From: Ridgeia piscesae
Lineage: Eukaryota; Annelida; Polychaeta; Sabellida; Siboglinidae
Assembly (NCBI GenBank): GCA_025642075.2
Contig: JAODUO010000080.1
Span: forward strand, 1 to 64,000
Direction of reading: 5' to 3'
DNA: 64,000 bases
Below, piece after piece: positions 47,171 through 61,500 of this stretch. The stretch's first letter is position 1. Each line of letters opens with the position of its first letter. The notes below the pieces were generated by a model, which was not told the origin of the DNA, did no database searches, and was given only the letters and a program-made list of their open reading frames with translations. Made by a program: the position numbers and the translations under genes.

Positions 47171-50100
47171 GTCTTAGGTGGTCAGTATTTCAGGAAGCAT
47201 TATTGAGTGATTATGAAAAAATTGCTTTTTATTACAAGTTTATCAGCCACAGAGATATTAAAACACCAACAAGTGACACTTATTAACAAATTAGTTTATA
47301 ACTACTTGATTGGTGGCCGGAAGTATTTTCATTGGCACCATAAATTAAATTTTCATTTGTTAAATATACATATATCTGATTATATTACCCACCCAATATG
47401 TAAGTAGCATATTTGCCTGTCCAGAATGTTTTGCTAAATAATCAACAATCTTGCTATCTCTATACATTGATAAATACCAGTCAGCCCCACTTGTGGTGTA
47501 ATAAATCAAGGGAAGCAATGATAATTTGTAATCTGCTATTGCCTACCATAACGATGCATATAATAAGTAGATAAATCGAACTAGATTACTGAGCATTTTT
47601 CAGGATAGTTCTTTTTCAGATAAAAAAATTTCATATACCAATCACGTATCTTTTACGTCGACACTTGTTGACTTGACACATGTCGACTTCATCACAGGAG
47701 GATAATCGGGATTTCGTAGAAACATTCACATTTTGAAAACATTCTTTTGTTTTATAATTTAACAAGGATAAACTTTGTTTTGGTTAACATTAAACATGTG
47801 GTAGAACAAATGGCTGGCCTTCGGTCGAGTAAAAATGTCTGAAAAAGTATTTATTGCATTTTGCCATGAAACCCTTCACATATGCACACACACACTTATG
47901 CACATGCACACACACACACAACTGCGATGATACAAACACCAAATGGGGGAGCAATTTTAATGACCAGAAATTACACTGAATACAAGAATTCATACACCTG
48001 CACTATGTCACATATGCTTCGTAGTGCCTGCAATCAGTATTTCTGCTCACACAATTTTTAGGAACTACACCTTGGCAAGTGCCTCAAATGTGATATTGGT
48101 GTATCCACTTTCTCAAAACAGCATCATTCCTAATTTGTCATGGCCCGCTTCGCCGCAGACGAATGATCAATCGCGCCAAAATTAACGGGGAAGAAAAACA
48201 TTAGTATGCCTATCCGCTGTAACACAGGCAACAGTCAGCGAGTAGCATTACTTACATGAATGTATTATTGAACACAGCAAAATACAGAAGGCGCCATCAT
48301 CTGCATGTTATTTTCCTATTTAAAACGTCAAGTCATATAATGCTACCGACTTGATACACCGGGCATATCAAATCAGTAATGATAATAATCATGTTTCCTA
48401 ACATTTCTTTTGCTAACGCAAGACAACCACTGAAATTATTCTGCCAAAATGGAAACAAAACCAATCATTACATTACAAAAAACACTGAACACATTCCTCG
48501 ATGACATTACTGCACTACTACGCTGTCACACATTCGTATTCTGGGATGTTCACCACACAAGCGTGGAAGAAACTACTCACATAACTGTCAAAATCAGGTG
48601 AAATGTTCACGTATGGTAAGTTTTAATCGATTAATAAGAAAGAATAATAGTGTGTTAATTGCACCTGCTGCAGTTACTTTATAATCGTAATAGAAGTGAC
48701 CTGGCAACAAGAGGGAAACTAGAAGCCACCCTAAAACATAATCTGCATTAACGAACGGTACAATCATTTTAAAGTTAGAGACGACAAACTTGGTGGGTTT
48801 TGCTACACACAGCACTGCCAACCAAATCAACGTGCCTCGGAAAAACTATCCTGTGTACATTGCCCAAACTATACTGATTCCGCACATAACACATACAGTG
48901 GACCGTCAGTGGTATCCTTCTAGTCGACGGTCACCAGTGAAAGATTACCACGACATGCCACAGAAACCTGACAAAATATACAACTAATTACCTTTAACAT
49001 AACCCAGTCATGTACATAAACGTGCACAATGTGTACACGTGGCACAGGCAAATGTACATGTGCATCTATTCCCTTTGAAACATGGTGAGACATGTCAGTG
49101 TGACACAGATACATGTGTTAGCAAGACTGCCATATACAAGTTTCTTAATCTGACTGACCGACAGACAACCATCAAGTGGAGTGCAGACAGCATCTACCAC
49201 ACACACACACGCATAGAATGGCATCTTGGCTCCGTATTTAACGCCACACAACTGACACTAATTTCAGTTGTCTCGATATGTTATTGCATAATGACTGGAC
49301 TACTGAGTGGAGAAACATCCACCGGAAATGAAACGTGGATAATAGGGATGTCACGATGGAACGCTGCCGGCAAGCGAAACTTCAATACGGATATAAAAAT
49401 ACCAAACACTGAAGCGTCTAACTTGAACATGCATAGCAGGCAAGGAATGAACATTCTCAACAAAGTAACGTACTGACGTCATTTGTCACCGGCACATCAA
49501 ACAAACAACAAATATGGAAACATTCACGACAAGTGAAACTAGAAAACATTTGAGACGTCTGTAGACATGCACAAGGTGCATTCACATTGCGAAAGGAAAC
49601 AGAACAAAGTTAAAGTACCATTCGCCAACACTTAGGCAGAATCGATTGAACAAAAACCTGCTATATCAAAGCACACACACACTGTGCACTATGTATTCTT
49701 AGATATAGCAAGAAAACAGTAACAAACACATTTGCAATGTTTCTAAAAGGAAAACTGTCTTAAAACCATTGATCTAATCTTGAGTGGCTGCCAGTTATGG
49801 ACAGCATTATAGGTAATGATATACATGACTCAGTGGTCTGTTTACAGATAACTACTCCAGGGTAAAACATTAAAAACACCTCTATTCTGTACGGTCACTG
49901 AAATCGTTCAAAACTTGGTGTTTCTTACACCTGATGGTCTGTCCTATACTGAACAACAAACTATGATACAAGCCTATGGGCATGTGACAACATTTCTCTA
50001 GGTAGCGTCCCTTTTATGCAGTGTCGCGTCACCTGGTCTGTTGTCATGACAACGTAGAAGGACAGAACAACATTCTACAATGTCCGGCATCGCTCGCCAA

Positions 50101-50444
50101 GTGACGCAAGTACAAAGGTAGCTATAAAGCAACCAGTCTGAATCTAACTGTTAGTTTCGCCAGATGTCCCATCCACATAAGTTGTTAAGACAACAGAGCA
50201 GCGTCCACTTCGACAATCGTCCGTTGCTTCTTGCAGCATAGTGGCGGTCAGCAAGACGCACAAATATCCCATCAAAAGAGAACCGCCAGTTGTCTGGCCG
50301 TTTAATTCGTTCAACCGTCATCTAAGGACTTTTCTGTGCCGACACCACTGTCAATTCAATGCAATGGCGCCGGTGGGATCATCCAAACGGCACATACTAT
50401 CCTTCGCACGAGTTCTCCGTCAGTAATGTCACTGCTTCACCTGG
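47171..50444. other. Intergenic between STX16 and VAP; no gene recognised
   Basis: Probably includes the VAP 3' UTR at its right end. The longest frame (49039-49476, 145 codons, + strand) begins without ATG and has no recognisable domain or codon bias. Confidence 0.5.
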
Positions 50445-53400
50445 TTACAGAATCAGCTTGCCGACAACAAGACCGAGTATGACGGCGATGACAACAATGA
50501 GCAGTGATGGGAAGGTAGAAGGAGGCTGTGGCTGTTCAACAATGGCCGACTGAAACGACGATGACTCTGGGGTCGACGACGTCGTCTTCGTCATAGCGAG
50601 CTTGCGTAGCCTCAGACTCTCCTCCTGCAAACAGACACAACAACTGATCAGCTCTCGCCTGCTAGCCAACCACCTATCTGAATCATACAATACAATAACC
50701 TTTAATAGTCCCCCAAAGAGGAAATTCTTGTGGTAAATATCCATATAACACAACGACATTAGTAGTGACAATTAGAAGTGACAGTGCAAAGTTGTAGGAA
50801 AATAGTGCGCCCTATTGGATCCCCCCATCCTCCCCGATCATTTCCCCTCACCGATTTCACGTTTAGTAGCCTAACAGAAGTTGGAAGAAATGTGTTTCGA
50901 TAATGGTTGCGTGTTCTTTCGGAAATGTACCTTCAGCCAGATTTTGCAATAGAACCCAACATGGAACTGAAATGTTTAAAGAGCTGCTATACACAATAAT
51001 TGTACATACACCCTCACATACCATGTTGAAACTGCATATATTCTATTGCATAAACTCAATGGTGAACATATTTAGGATATTTTTAGTGGAAAACAACGAG
51101 AACCAGATTCCCATTTAACTTTCAAATCAAGTTTGTCAACAGGGCATAACATGCAATCCTCCCCCACTATGTGGTGACTGGAGGCAAGACTCCTACCCGC
51201 AAGACTTCATTTTCTTCTTTCAGAGTGGATATCTCTGTCGTCAGTCTTCGGCATTCCTGCATCGTCTTCTTCAAATCAGCTTCCATCGGGCCTGGACCCT
51301 GAAATCCAACAAATGAAACAGTTTATAGTATATCAAACCGACAAATGAACTGCTAAAAACCGAACTCCATGAATGAATACACTACTACGGTCGTTGCCAC
51401 TGAACATTAATATTTTCTAACATACTCCTGCTATTTAACTTGTACAATTTTCATTAAAGTGCAATGATCTTCGTTGATAAATTACACAGTCAGGATTATC
51501 CATTCGTTTGAGTCTATTACACATTTTATTATAAAGAAAACGATAGAATATACAATCATAAACACACATCTGAACCGTAAAATCCTTTTGGGAATGTGAG
51601 CGAAACAGAGTTCCTGGCATGTACCTAGAACATCATGCACTGTTTCATCATGGGAATGATGCAGTTGACATACTTAAACGCAGCTAGGTATGCAAACACA
51701 TTCTAGACGTGGCATTTAGCAAGGACACACCGATCTAGAACATGCACTGTTTCATTCATGTAGTAAACACGTACATTCACACAAGGAAACAACATTTGTC
51801 TGCAGGTTGACAGCAATGTTTTGTCGAGCAAGTTTAGCCTGGTGGCACTTACCGTTTGTACTTCTTCCATCTTCACCTGAAAACAGAAACAACACTCATT
51901 CAAGAAGGGTTATTCCTCCAGGGGTATAACCGAGACAGCATGTTTTCCGACTGTTTTCTGGACTGCATAATGCCTAGAATCACAGGGACAATCTTGAGGG
52001 TAATCTTGTGCCAAGACAAGCAAACTTGCACACTTGGAAGAGCACTGTTAGATAAATTATCTAAACCGATCTTTTCAGAGATTACTAAAAAAGAAAATAT
52101 ATTTGACCCAAACAGATTTTTTCTAAATATACATACTTTGAGTGGTGGACTATTCGAATAACAAGAACAAAATCGACATGTTAAAACCAGCCCTGTTGTC
52201 AGGGCTGGCTCAATGATTGTACATCGAAGGACAACAGCTCACCGGTACATTGTTGGGTCGTGGCGACACTGGCTCGAAGACGCACTTGAGTTTCGAGTCC
52301 ATCAGCTGCTCCGGAGTCGCCTCCTTCCACTGAAACCGAGACACACACACATGCGTTCAACAACACGTCCAGCCGATGACGGCGGCAACAGCGGCGGGGA
52401 TTTCTCATGCAAGGTGCGCACAAGAACCCAGCTACTCTACGCAGCTAACTAGCCAAGTCCACGGCATCACACACAGACACAGACGTACGTGTGCAACGGT
52501 CCCGTGGAGCTGAGGCACACTGGTGCTATCTAAGTCTGCGTCTATTATGTCCGCGGTGACAGTAGTGGCACTGTCCTGCAAGGAAACCATACACTGAGGC
52601 CATTTGATACTTCACTTCACGCGTTAAACAGACAGGAGACGCCAGATGCCAACACAGACATTTGAATGGGAGCCCAAATGTCAAATGGGCTCTCGGTTAG
52701 TGAACGTTAACATGCCAGGGTTAGGTTCGACTATGATTGCTGTTGTGCATCAACAGTTATTAATTTACATGACTCGCTTGTAATCAATGTAGTATTGCAA
52801 CCAAGTATGTACAATCTTGAATCTATTGTTTTTTGTAATACACAGAAACTTGACTAAGAATTATAATTCACACCAAATCTAAAATACTGAGACCTCAATT
52901 CTGCCTACAAGCCCAGCAAATACAATATAATACAATACAACACAAGAGCTACATAAACTATGTGGTAATCGTCAGTTGCATGTATAAAAACTGTATTTCC
53001 TGATTGTATACATTACATATCCATAATTGGTGCCAAGCCGGACAATTGCAGCCAACTCTTTGCTGAGCTGGACTTAAGTGCACGGAAACATATCCACACA
53101 ACAATACACCACAATGGCATGATAGTGCCCTATTTAAAATATGCTCATTTGTCTCCAAAGGAAATACATACAAGTTTAGTAGTAAATCGCCATATATCAA
53201 CAACAAGTGACAGAGGGAGGCGAGTAGTTAGGTGAGGTTTCAAGCAGGTTCCAACAGTCAGGGGGACGACATGGGAGAACCATGAGGTACTTACCAACAT
53301 GTCTGTGTTCTCTATTGGCCCGTCTGGTGCATACATCGTCTGAACCATGAACTTGTGTTTGTTCTTCTCATTCGGGTCATAGTCGAAGGGCTGAAGCATG

Positions 53401-55438
53401 ACTACAGCCAAGAGAGACAGATGCCATGAAGTCATCAATAATACATAACATATCTGTATAATACATTACAAATCTGTGATGCAGCCATAACTGGTTGCAT
53501 GCTACTATTGCTAAATCCTTTAGGGAGCACGTATTATCTATCCAGAACAGCAAGCCCAGAGCAATCGGGGGTGGAAATCACCGCTCCTAGATCTAGTTGT
53601 GTCCACCTGTATTTTTGACATTGGTAAACATGATCATTGGCAAAATCGTGTGCACAGCTAAACAGTGCACTTAAAACTGACTTAATCCCTGAACCGGTAA
53701 TCTTCCTCAAAATACTGTGCACCGGAATTTGCCACCTTAAAAACTGGTCAAAGCAAGAGCTAACGTTTGACCTGCTATGGAGACTTGGAGATTCATGTCC
53801 AGAAAACTTACTCTTCATAAATAGTGATCAACAGGTCAACGCAAGGTCCAAGCTTGCTAAGACTCACCAGCTACAGAGATCTTTGCTCCGGGCTCTATGA
53901 TGCCACTGTTTGGTCGCACACAATATCGCTTTGGTGCAGTTGTCTTTACCTTGAAACATACTCGTCGGTCGGACGGGTTATTGAGACCAAGGTTGGCAGT
54001 CACGACATCTGTGAAGGGTCCTGAGACATAAATACAATGGTTATAATCATATGCATGCATAGCTTTATGCAGAGACCCTGTGATGTCCACCCGTCATTTG
54101 GACGGGTAAAACCTGTTGTGGACGGCTAGTAATATCGGGGGTGGATAGGTGACAAATGAAGGAGCTAAACACATCTTCCAAAACCATATATACTGTCAGT
54201 TATGCCTTGAAAATGGGTGTCACATGTGTTCATAATTCATTTCAGGTCATAAAGCACATATCAACTGGCTTGTATGTATACGAGTTAATAACCACATGTC
54301 CACCAAAAAAAAGAATGGCAAAAAAATTCTCCTGCATTATCCCTGCATAAGGCTTTCTATTTATGTTATGGTAATACAATTAACTAAATTCACACCCTGC
54401 AACAGTCCACAACTGCCACAAGGCACTGTGACATTAGATTCAACATGTGGAGTGGCATAATACTGAGCTAAAGAATGAGGACAAAGTCATTAAAAATAGA
54501 AAGTGCTTAAACTGATTTTAGAAACTAGCTGAGATATTAGATTATAAGATGTTTTCAACTAATACTGAAGCAAAAGCTGTTGTTTTCTGTTTCACTTGAC
54601 TGTAGTGGGGGTGTCAAAACAGGCACATGCTGTTAGTGATGTAAGTTACAAGATGAAATTTTGATCAAATAATACAATGAATAAATTTATTTAATGAGAT
54701 GTAAATTGGTGTAATTTGTGTTTGTTGTGGTATCTCATTTCAATGTAACTGAGACATTAAAAAAATTCACATGTGATGTGGTAGCAGGGTGATAAAGTTG
54801 TTGATACAGTAACTTAGTAAAACAGGTGTTATTGTGGCACTGTGTACGTTTTAATTCCCACGCTGTAGCTTTGACAAACAATTGAACTTTTATTTTGGAA
54901 CTATTAAATTCCAAGTGGAATTTATTTGCAGTAATTATGTAATTGACCCGAATTCTTGTGCCAGACCTGTGCCGCCTTTTACAACTACTAATATGTGTAA
55001 TGGTGTGCTTAAATCAGATAAATAAGTTAGCATGCTAACTAATTAAGGGTGCTAAAAGTTCAGGTGGCTTAACTCTCACCTGCAGAACTTTACATATACC
55101 TGTCTGCACTGCAGCATATGTGCTGTGTCTATATAATATATGCTACATCAAGACAATTTGTACGGGTTATAGCTTCTTTATATGTGGTTGACAGTTGGGG
55201 TCACAACATGAGTTTGTTAGTAATCTACACATTACTGCCAGAGGCACACAGAATGTAAACAATTACAATTATTTTAATTTTAAATAAATTGGTCCATCTT
55301 CTAATAGTAATATTTTTTAATAATTCAAAACAACTGCCACTGCTTCTTGTGAATTAAACAACGTTATCCTTGTTACATAGATCTTCTTCTGTTTGTGTCA
55401 TAACTCTCTAACATTTTTTGTGCATGTTTACATTTATA

Positions 55439-55508
<70 letters not shown>

Positions 55509-58500
55509 TATACAGATATGTGTCCGATGCATTCCACAAGTTATAAAATTAATAATTATCAAAATGATCTATTAATAAAGTGCTTGTAATAGTTGTAAGA
55601 CATGGCATTCAGAAAAAGGAATGAGTAACTAGTAACTACCATGATCAATAAAAGAAATGATAGAGGAAAGCCACCAGACTACAAAACAATGGGTAGCAGC
55701 AATGCCACATAGTGACATACACAAAGGTCTAGGCACCCCACTCTCCTGGGATACCCAGTGAGTGTTCTTCTGTTCACCTGCAGAACCTAGGTATGAAATT
55801 GATGGCCCATTGGCGCAGTCTCTGCCCAACAGCCACTGATTTCCCATTGCGCGTCCCAACACCTGAACCCAACTGCACGCCATTCGCAGTGAAAACATCA
55901 AATATGTAGGATGCGCCGTCACTTCGGGCAGGATAGTGAGGATACCAGCAGCAAAATAAAAATTGCATTTTCCTATCTACGTAAAAAGGCGTAGTTAATA
56001 TAGCGAGGTACTGCACAGATTGCCTGTCAATAACAAAAATTGTGGGTTGTTTCCACAACTGAAAGAACCCCCAAACTGATCACCTCCTTGCTGATCAAGA
56101 GGTTAGATTAAATTAATATTGATTGATTTCTGTTACATCACACACACAAATTTTCACCGAAAGGATTACCAACTCTTGGCATTTCTTACCCAATACATAT
56201 TTGGACTAATAAGGTCTATTGCTATTATTATTCTGTGTTGATATCTGCAATACTGAGATTTATTTCATTTCCTAACATTGCTAGCAGCCCAGAACTGTTA
56301 GGGATTTTTTTTCAGATCAAATTTACAAATGACCCACAGCTAAAAAAAAGTGCATGCCAAATTATAGGAAAGAGGCTACATTTCACTGACTAGATTACAT
56401 ATGGTGTGCTAGTGATACTTCAGTCAACTGGGTTAGTGGCAAAATTTAGGGAAAATTAAACCACTGGACAAGAGCTCTCACCTGAAGGCTGAAGTCGTAT
56501 TGCATTATTGTGATTTGTATTGCCCAAGAGAAATTATATGAAGCAGGTTGAAAATGCATAATATTTACCACAATTGGAAAATGATCAGACAATTTCTAGT
56601 CTGCAGATGCACCAGCTGATTCACCCGAATTATGCTCGGTCTGCAATCTGTACGAACCCTGACAACAAGCACTGAATAGTCACCAGTACTTCGCTGTACA
56701 TGTTGTTTATATTACAATCAATGTTGTGGATTAGATCCTTATGGTTATGGTATTCGTCTACAAACTACTTGATTCAAAGACTAATCATGCCATCATAAAT
56801 GGTATTAATGGGACATTCCATGTCAATTCAATCAAAAACTGTGAAATTTACATGACCGTCTTTGATTTTTTTAAATAAATTTGGTATGTTGGTTTACGAT
56901 TATGAGCCTGTTTCTCAATATTAGGTCAACCAGACCTTCACAACCTGAGATATAGGTCATCAAAGTTTGAGCTGACCTTGATACCTCACGCCATTCCTGG
57001 TGTCATGGCTCCACTTCCAGATGACCTACAGATGTGATGTTGGTGTCTACCTATTTAGACAATAACCCATATACACTGTACCAATATTTTTTAAATATTT
57101 TTTTTAACGGTTTGACCTTTGACCTGACCTAGGATAAAACATGTAACCTCCGATTTTGCTGATTTTTTATGTTGAAGCTTACATAATATTTTTTTTATAC
57201 AGCAAGAACCATAGAAGTTTTATCGAGCATAATTGAATGCTTCTGGAGAACTTTATGAATTTAATTTGTCTTCAAAATCGAAGACGGTTGTCAATTCTTG
57301 ATTGATATGACATGGAATGGCCCTAACGTATGCCTGCAACAATAATAAAATAGGAAATGAACTGTCAACAAACCAGGTGATTGCAAAATTGTAAATACAA
57401 AAATGCCCCTCTTCTTGTTTTCACATTTCTGGTAGGTATCGTTGCATGCATGTGTAGATCTGGAGTTGTTACATGAAGTTCAACATTTACAATATGCTTA
57501 TGTCTAAGATTTATAAAAGTTCTACAAATTGGTCAATCCATCTGGCCCATGGGAGTGGACTCAATACAAAACACCGGGAAACTAATCTTGTGCACATGCA
57601 ACAATTCTTGTTAACCTTTCAGAATGTGTGGGGGAGGGTGAGGAGGGAAAACCGAGGGATCCACATAAATCACACCAAAACTGCTGCTACTGCTGTCTGA
57701 ACTAATGGGCCAGCTGTGGAACGGACCTGTATCAAAGACGTAGCACTGTCAGAAGCTGTCCGACTCTATTCTCACCTTCGTGTTATCAGACCCAGGCAGA
57801 CAGCAAAGTTCCATCTCTCACAGACTGGCCCATATCTACAGTTCGGTGACTCCAGTCAGGTGACTGGAGTCTTACAGGATGTAATGCTGATGCCCTGACC
57901 TTGCCAGTCCCAACCTTCAACTTGATGGACATACTCAATATGACTTTCTGCATCAGCTGACATTAACCAATCAATGTCCTTGTAATTGCCACCAGCCAAA
58001 TGGTCTCAGAAACCAGCAATTTGTCACTCAGAGCTACTCTACTTTTCCTGCTAGTGCTAACAGTAACATATGGCAAAGTTGGAACCAATGAAATTATTTG
58101 ATAAGATTTATGTCACCTACATCGAGGATAACAATTTCATGGCTATGTCCCTGTTACCCTATCCAATTAACAAATAATACACTGCACTGTGTACATTCCT
58201 TTTAATCATAATACCTACCGATTAAATACCTAGGTCGATTATATTTTTGGCACTACTACGAAGATGAGTATTGCTATACACGAGCTACCACGTTTCAAGC
58301 ACCAGATACATGTCAGATTTTTTTTTAAACTTTACCAGATAATCAAATATATAAACTTTACATACCGGACAACGTAACTTAGGTATGCAGGCCAGTGATA
58401 ATTATATTTTCAGGAGCATGAAACTGGATGACAGATAAACCTGTCCATAAATACCCGCTTAATGGATCGGCGTTAGATTATAATCTATTCTAATATACAC

Positions 58501-61500
58501 CCGAGGACCAACCAATGCACTGACCACAGCTGCACAACACAGATTCTATTTACAAACACTGGTGCACTGCATGATGCAGGCACGCTAGGAATACCAACCG
58601 GCCTGTACCTATAAGCAGCTGTGCCACAAGCCCACAACACAGCATATTATTTTGTAGCATGCTAAAAATGACAATTGTGCATGCCTAGATACACAGCCTG
58701 GTCATTGACTGCATACACAGTTACACACACATTGTCTTGGCTTCTTCAATCGAGTTCTTTTCGTCACCTGCCACATTGAGTTGTTGCCATCTAATTGCGC
58801 ACAGTGGCTGTAACTATTCTCTAAAACTAGTAACAGTTTTACATTCCAAAAGAAGTGGGTGTGTGAGTCATAAATCAAACTGGAAAGAGATGCTTTGAGG
58901 TATTTTACAAGTTAGTATGTGCCACTACTATGTGGACGTGTTTGTAGCATGGACACTGGAAATAGTGACAGGTAGCAATTTTGTGCGAGGTGGCTTGGAA
59001 AAACACAGAGGTGGCCCATCTCACTTGTCCTACAGTCAGTACTGTCCCCAGAAACAGACAATTTGGGACAACATTACAACTCCTAGATTGTTGAAGATGT
59101 AATTTCACTTATTTAAAAAATAGTTATACACTAATGAAAATCTTATTAACTGGTAGATGACAATGTCATTGTGGCATAAAACCGGAATGTTTATGAGTTT
59201 GTGTTGTATAAGCAGTGTGCTACAAGCTAGTAATTAATACAGAAATAATCAATAGCACAAACACCCAGTGGTACTTATGACGGTACATATCTGGCTGCAT
59301 CATGGCAGAACACTTGGGTTTCCAAGGTTGCAATCATGCCATGCCAGCCAATGACACTTCTTTCTGACAGACGAACGTCTTCCTGCTATGAATCAGGCCA
59401 GCCAAATACATTCTCACAACGGCACGGCGTCTATGTGAACCATCAGCAATGCTGTGTTACTGTACTTATGGTCATGTGAGCGACTGAGTCACCTGTCTAT
59501 ATCTGTATCAGCCGGAAATTTATGTGCACACTTGTGCAGGTAACATAATGTTGTGTAAGGGGTGGTCCCTAAGCTTGTAACACCCCAAATATACTATTCA
59601 TTATGCAAACCATAGCTTTATGCAGAGACCCATCCACTCGCCATTTGGATGGGCAAAAACTGTTGGGGACAGGTGTCCGGACATATGGGTGGATGGGTGG
59701 TGGACGGGTAAAAAATGAAGGAGTAAAAAGGGGGTTCCAAAACCAGATACTGTCAGTTATGCAATACAAGTGAGTGTAAATGGTGTCACATTGTGTATGT
59801 AGTCCATTTCAGGTCATCAGAAACATTTTAAAGTTTGTAAACTGGCTTAACAGTTACAGGGCCCTACATAGTCACCCTCTCAAATAATTATGAACAATTC
59901 ACATATAAATATCCATTGAAAGTGGGAAATGTTGACCAAAAAATTACTTTAAATGTGATAAATCTTAAATGTTGATACCACTCACTGTTGTAGTTTATAA
60001 AAAAAAAACACTAAACATCACTGCAGGTGATCAGAGCTGAAAATTGGCTCACCAGCACCTGCCGTTGTTGTAATATATTTCGATTTCATCACATCTAACT
60101 GACACGCGAACATCTTGGTATCATTGGATAGGCGAGTAAAGGCGACAGATTTTTTATACATCATGTATACGTATGTGTGGCAGCCTAGGATAACCAGTCA
60201 CATTGACAAAAATTATTTGCATTTTTATTTAAGAAATGGAAATCTACACTATTTACATATCCTGTACTGTTTACTGTATTCAAATATTCCCACTAGAAGC
60301 AAAGTTACAGTAATTTAAAGAGGGCTCCTATAAGAAATTACTTAAGGAGAAAAATGAGTTGTAAAGTCGAGATTCATTCTTCACATGAAAACCACACATT
60401 ATGATGCATAACTCAGTAACTGTTGCAGTTACGTTATAAAGTTCTGTGAGGGAAATGTAGCTGCGTTTGTTACCTTTACTGTACTGAAAACATTATCCAA
60501 TTCTGGTGGGTACTTTTAAAGTTACAAAAACATTTAACAGGACACACGTCACACTTGATTGCAGGAGAAAAATGAGTTTTAAAGTCAATATTCATTCTTC
60601 ACACGAACACCACACTTTATGCTGCATAACACAATAACTGTTGCAGTTACCTTATAAAGTTCTGCGAAGGAAATCTAGCTGTATTTGTTACCTTTACTGT
60701 CCTGAAAACATTATCCAATTCTGATGGATACTTTTAAAGTTACTTTAAATAAACAGAACACACGTCAAACTTGACTGCAGGAGAAAATGTCAAATTAATT
60801 TTTTACTGCTGTATCAGTTACCACGAAATAAATGTAGATGTATATCTTAGCTTTGGAGTACTAAATTATCCAAATAGTTTGGTTATTTAAGGACACAGTT
60901 ACAGTAGTTTAAAGAGGGTATAGGTCAAAAGTCATAGGGGTTTGTTAGCAGAAATCAACACGCAAGAGGTAGCAAAGTCTTCCATGAATTCACACAAGTC
61001 AGAATTGCTCTCATCGTTGCCAATTGGTCGTATGATGAAGTAATCATTCACAAGGTCACTGATGATGTCGGCGCTGGCAATATCCTGCATATTCATCAAT
61101 GTCAGTGCGTTCAGACAACAAGCGATATCGCCATCTTTGAATTTTCGAAGATCGTAAACACGAAATGAAATTCACCACGAAGTCTGTCTTTCCAACGAAA
61201 TCTGCTCCAATAACACGTTAAACAGTTAAGAAATATGTACAGACACAAACTATAGCAACATCAAACTAAACTAATCGAATTACTAAAACAACTCAAATCC
61301 AACTTCCAAATACAAATCCGTTAACTTTCGCTGCATAGAACGATCTTCCCAGTTACAAAATACCCCAAAAATGCAACTTACACTTGTGTATTCAGGAAAA
61401 TACTTGGTGAACGTATAAATAAGTATGTTAGCAAAAAAAACGTAGTACAATCACAAAATGGACTGAGTGACCCAAATACACCTTTATGACGCGTTTACAG

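Noticed and set aside
49039..49476. 145-codon plus-strand open frame
   Set aside because: No ATG start at the frame opening, no recognisable domain, no splice partners; consistent with chance in a non-coding interval.
51856..52161. 101-codon plus-strand frame opposite the VAP microexon
   Set aside because: Antisense to the well-supported VAP gene; no ATG at its start and no recognisable motif.
55629..56058. Two overlapping minus-strand frames of about 95 codons
   Set aside because: Considered as a nested gene in VAP intron 1 because the segment is GC-richer, but neither frame matches a family I know and both are open simultaneously.
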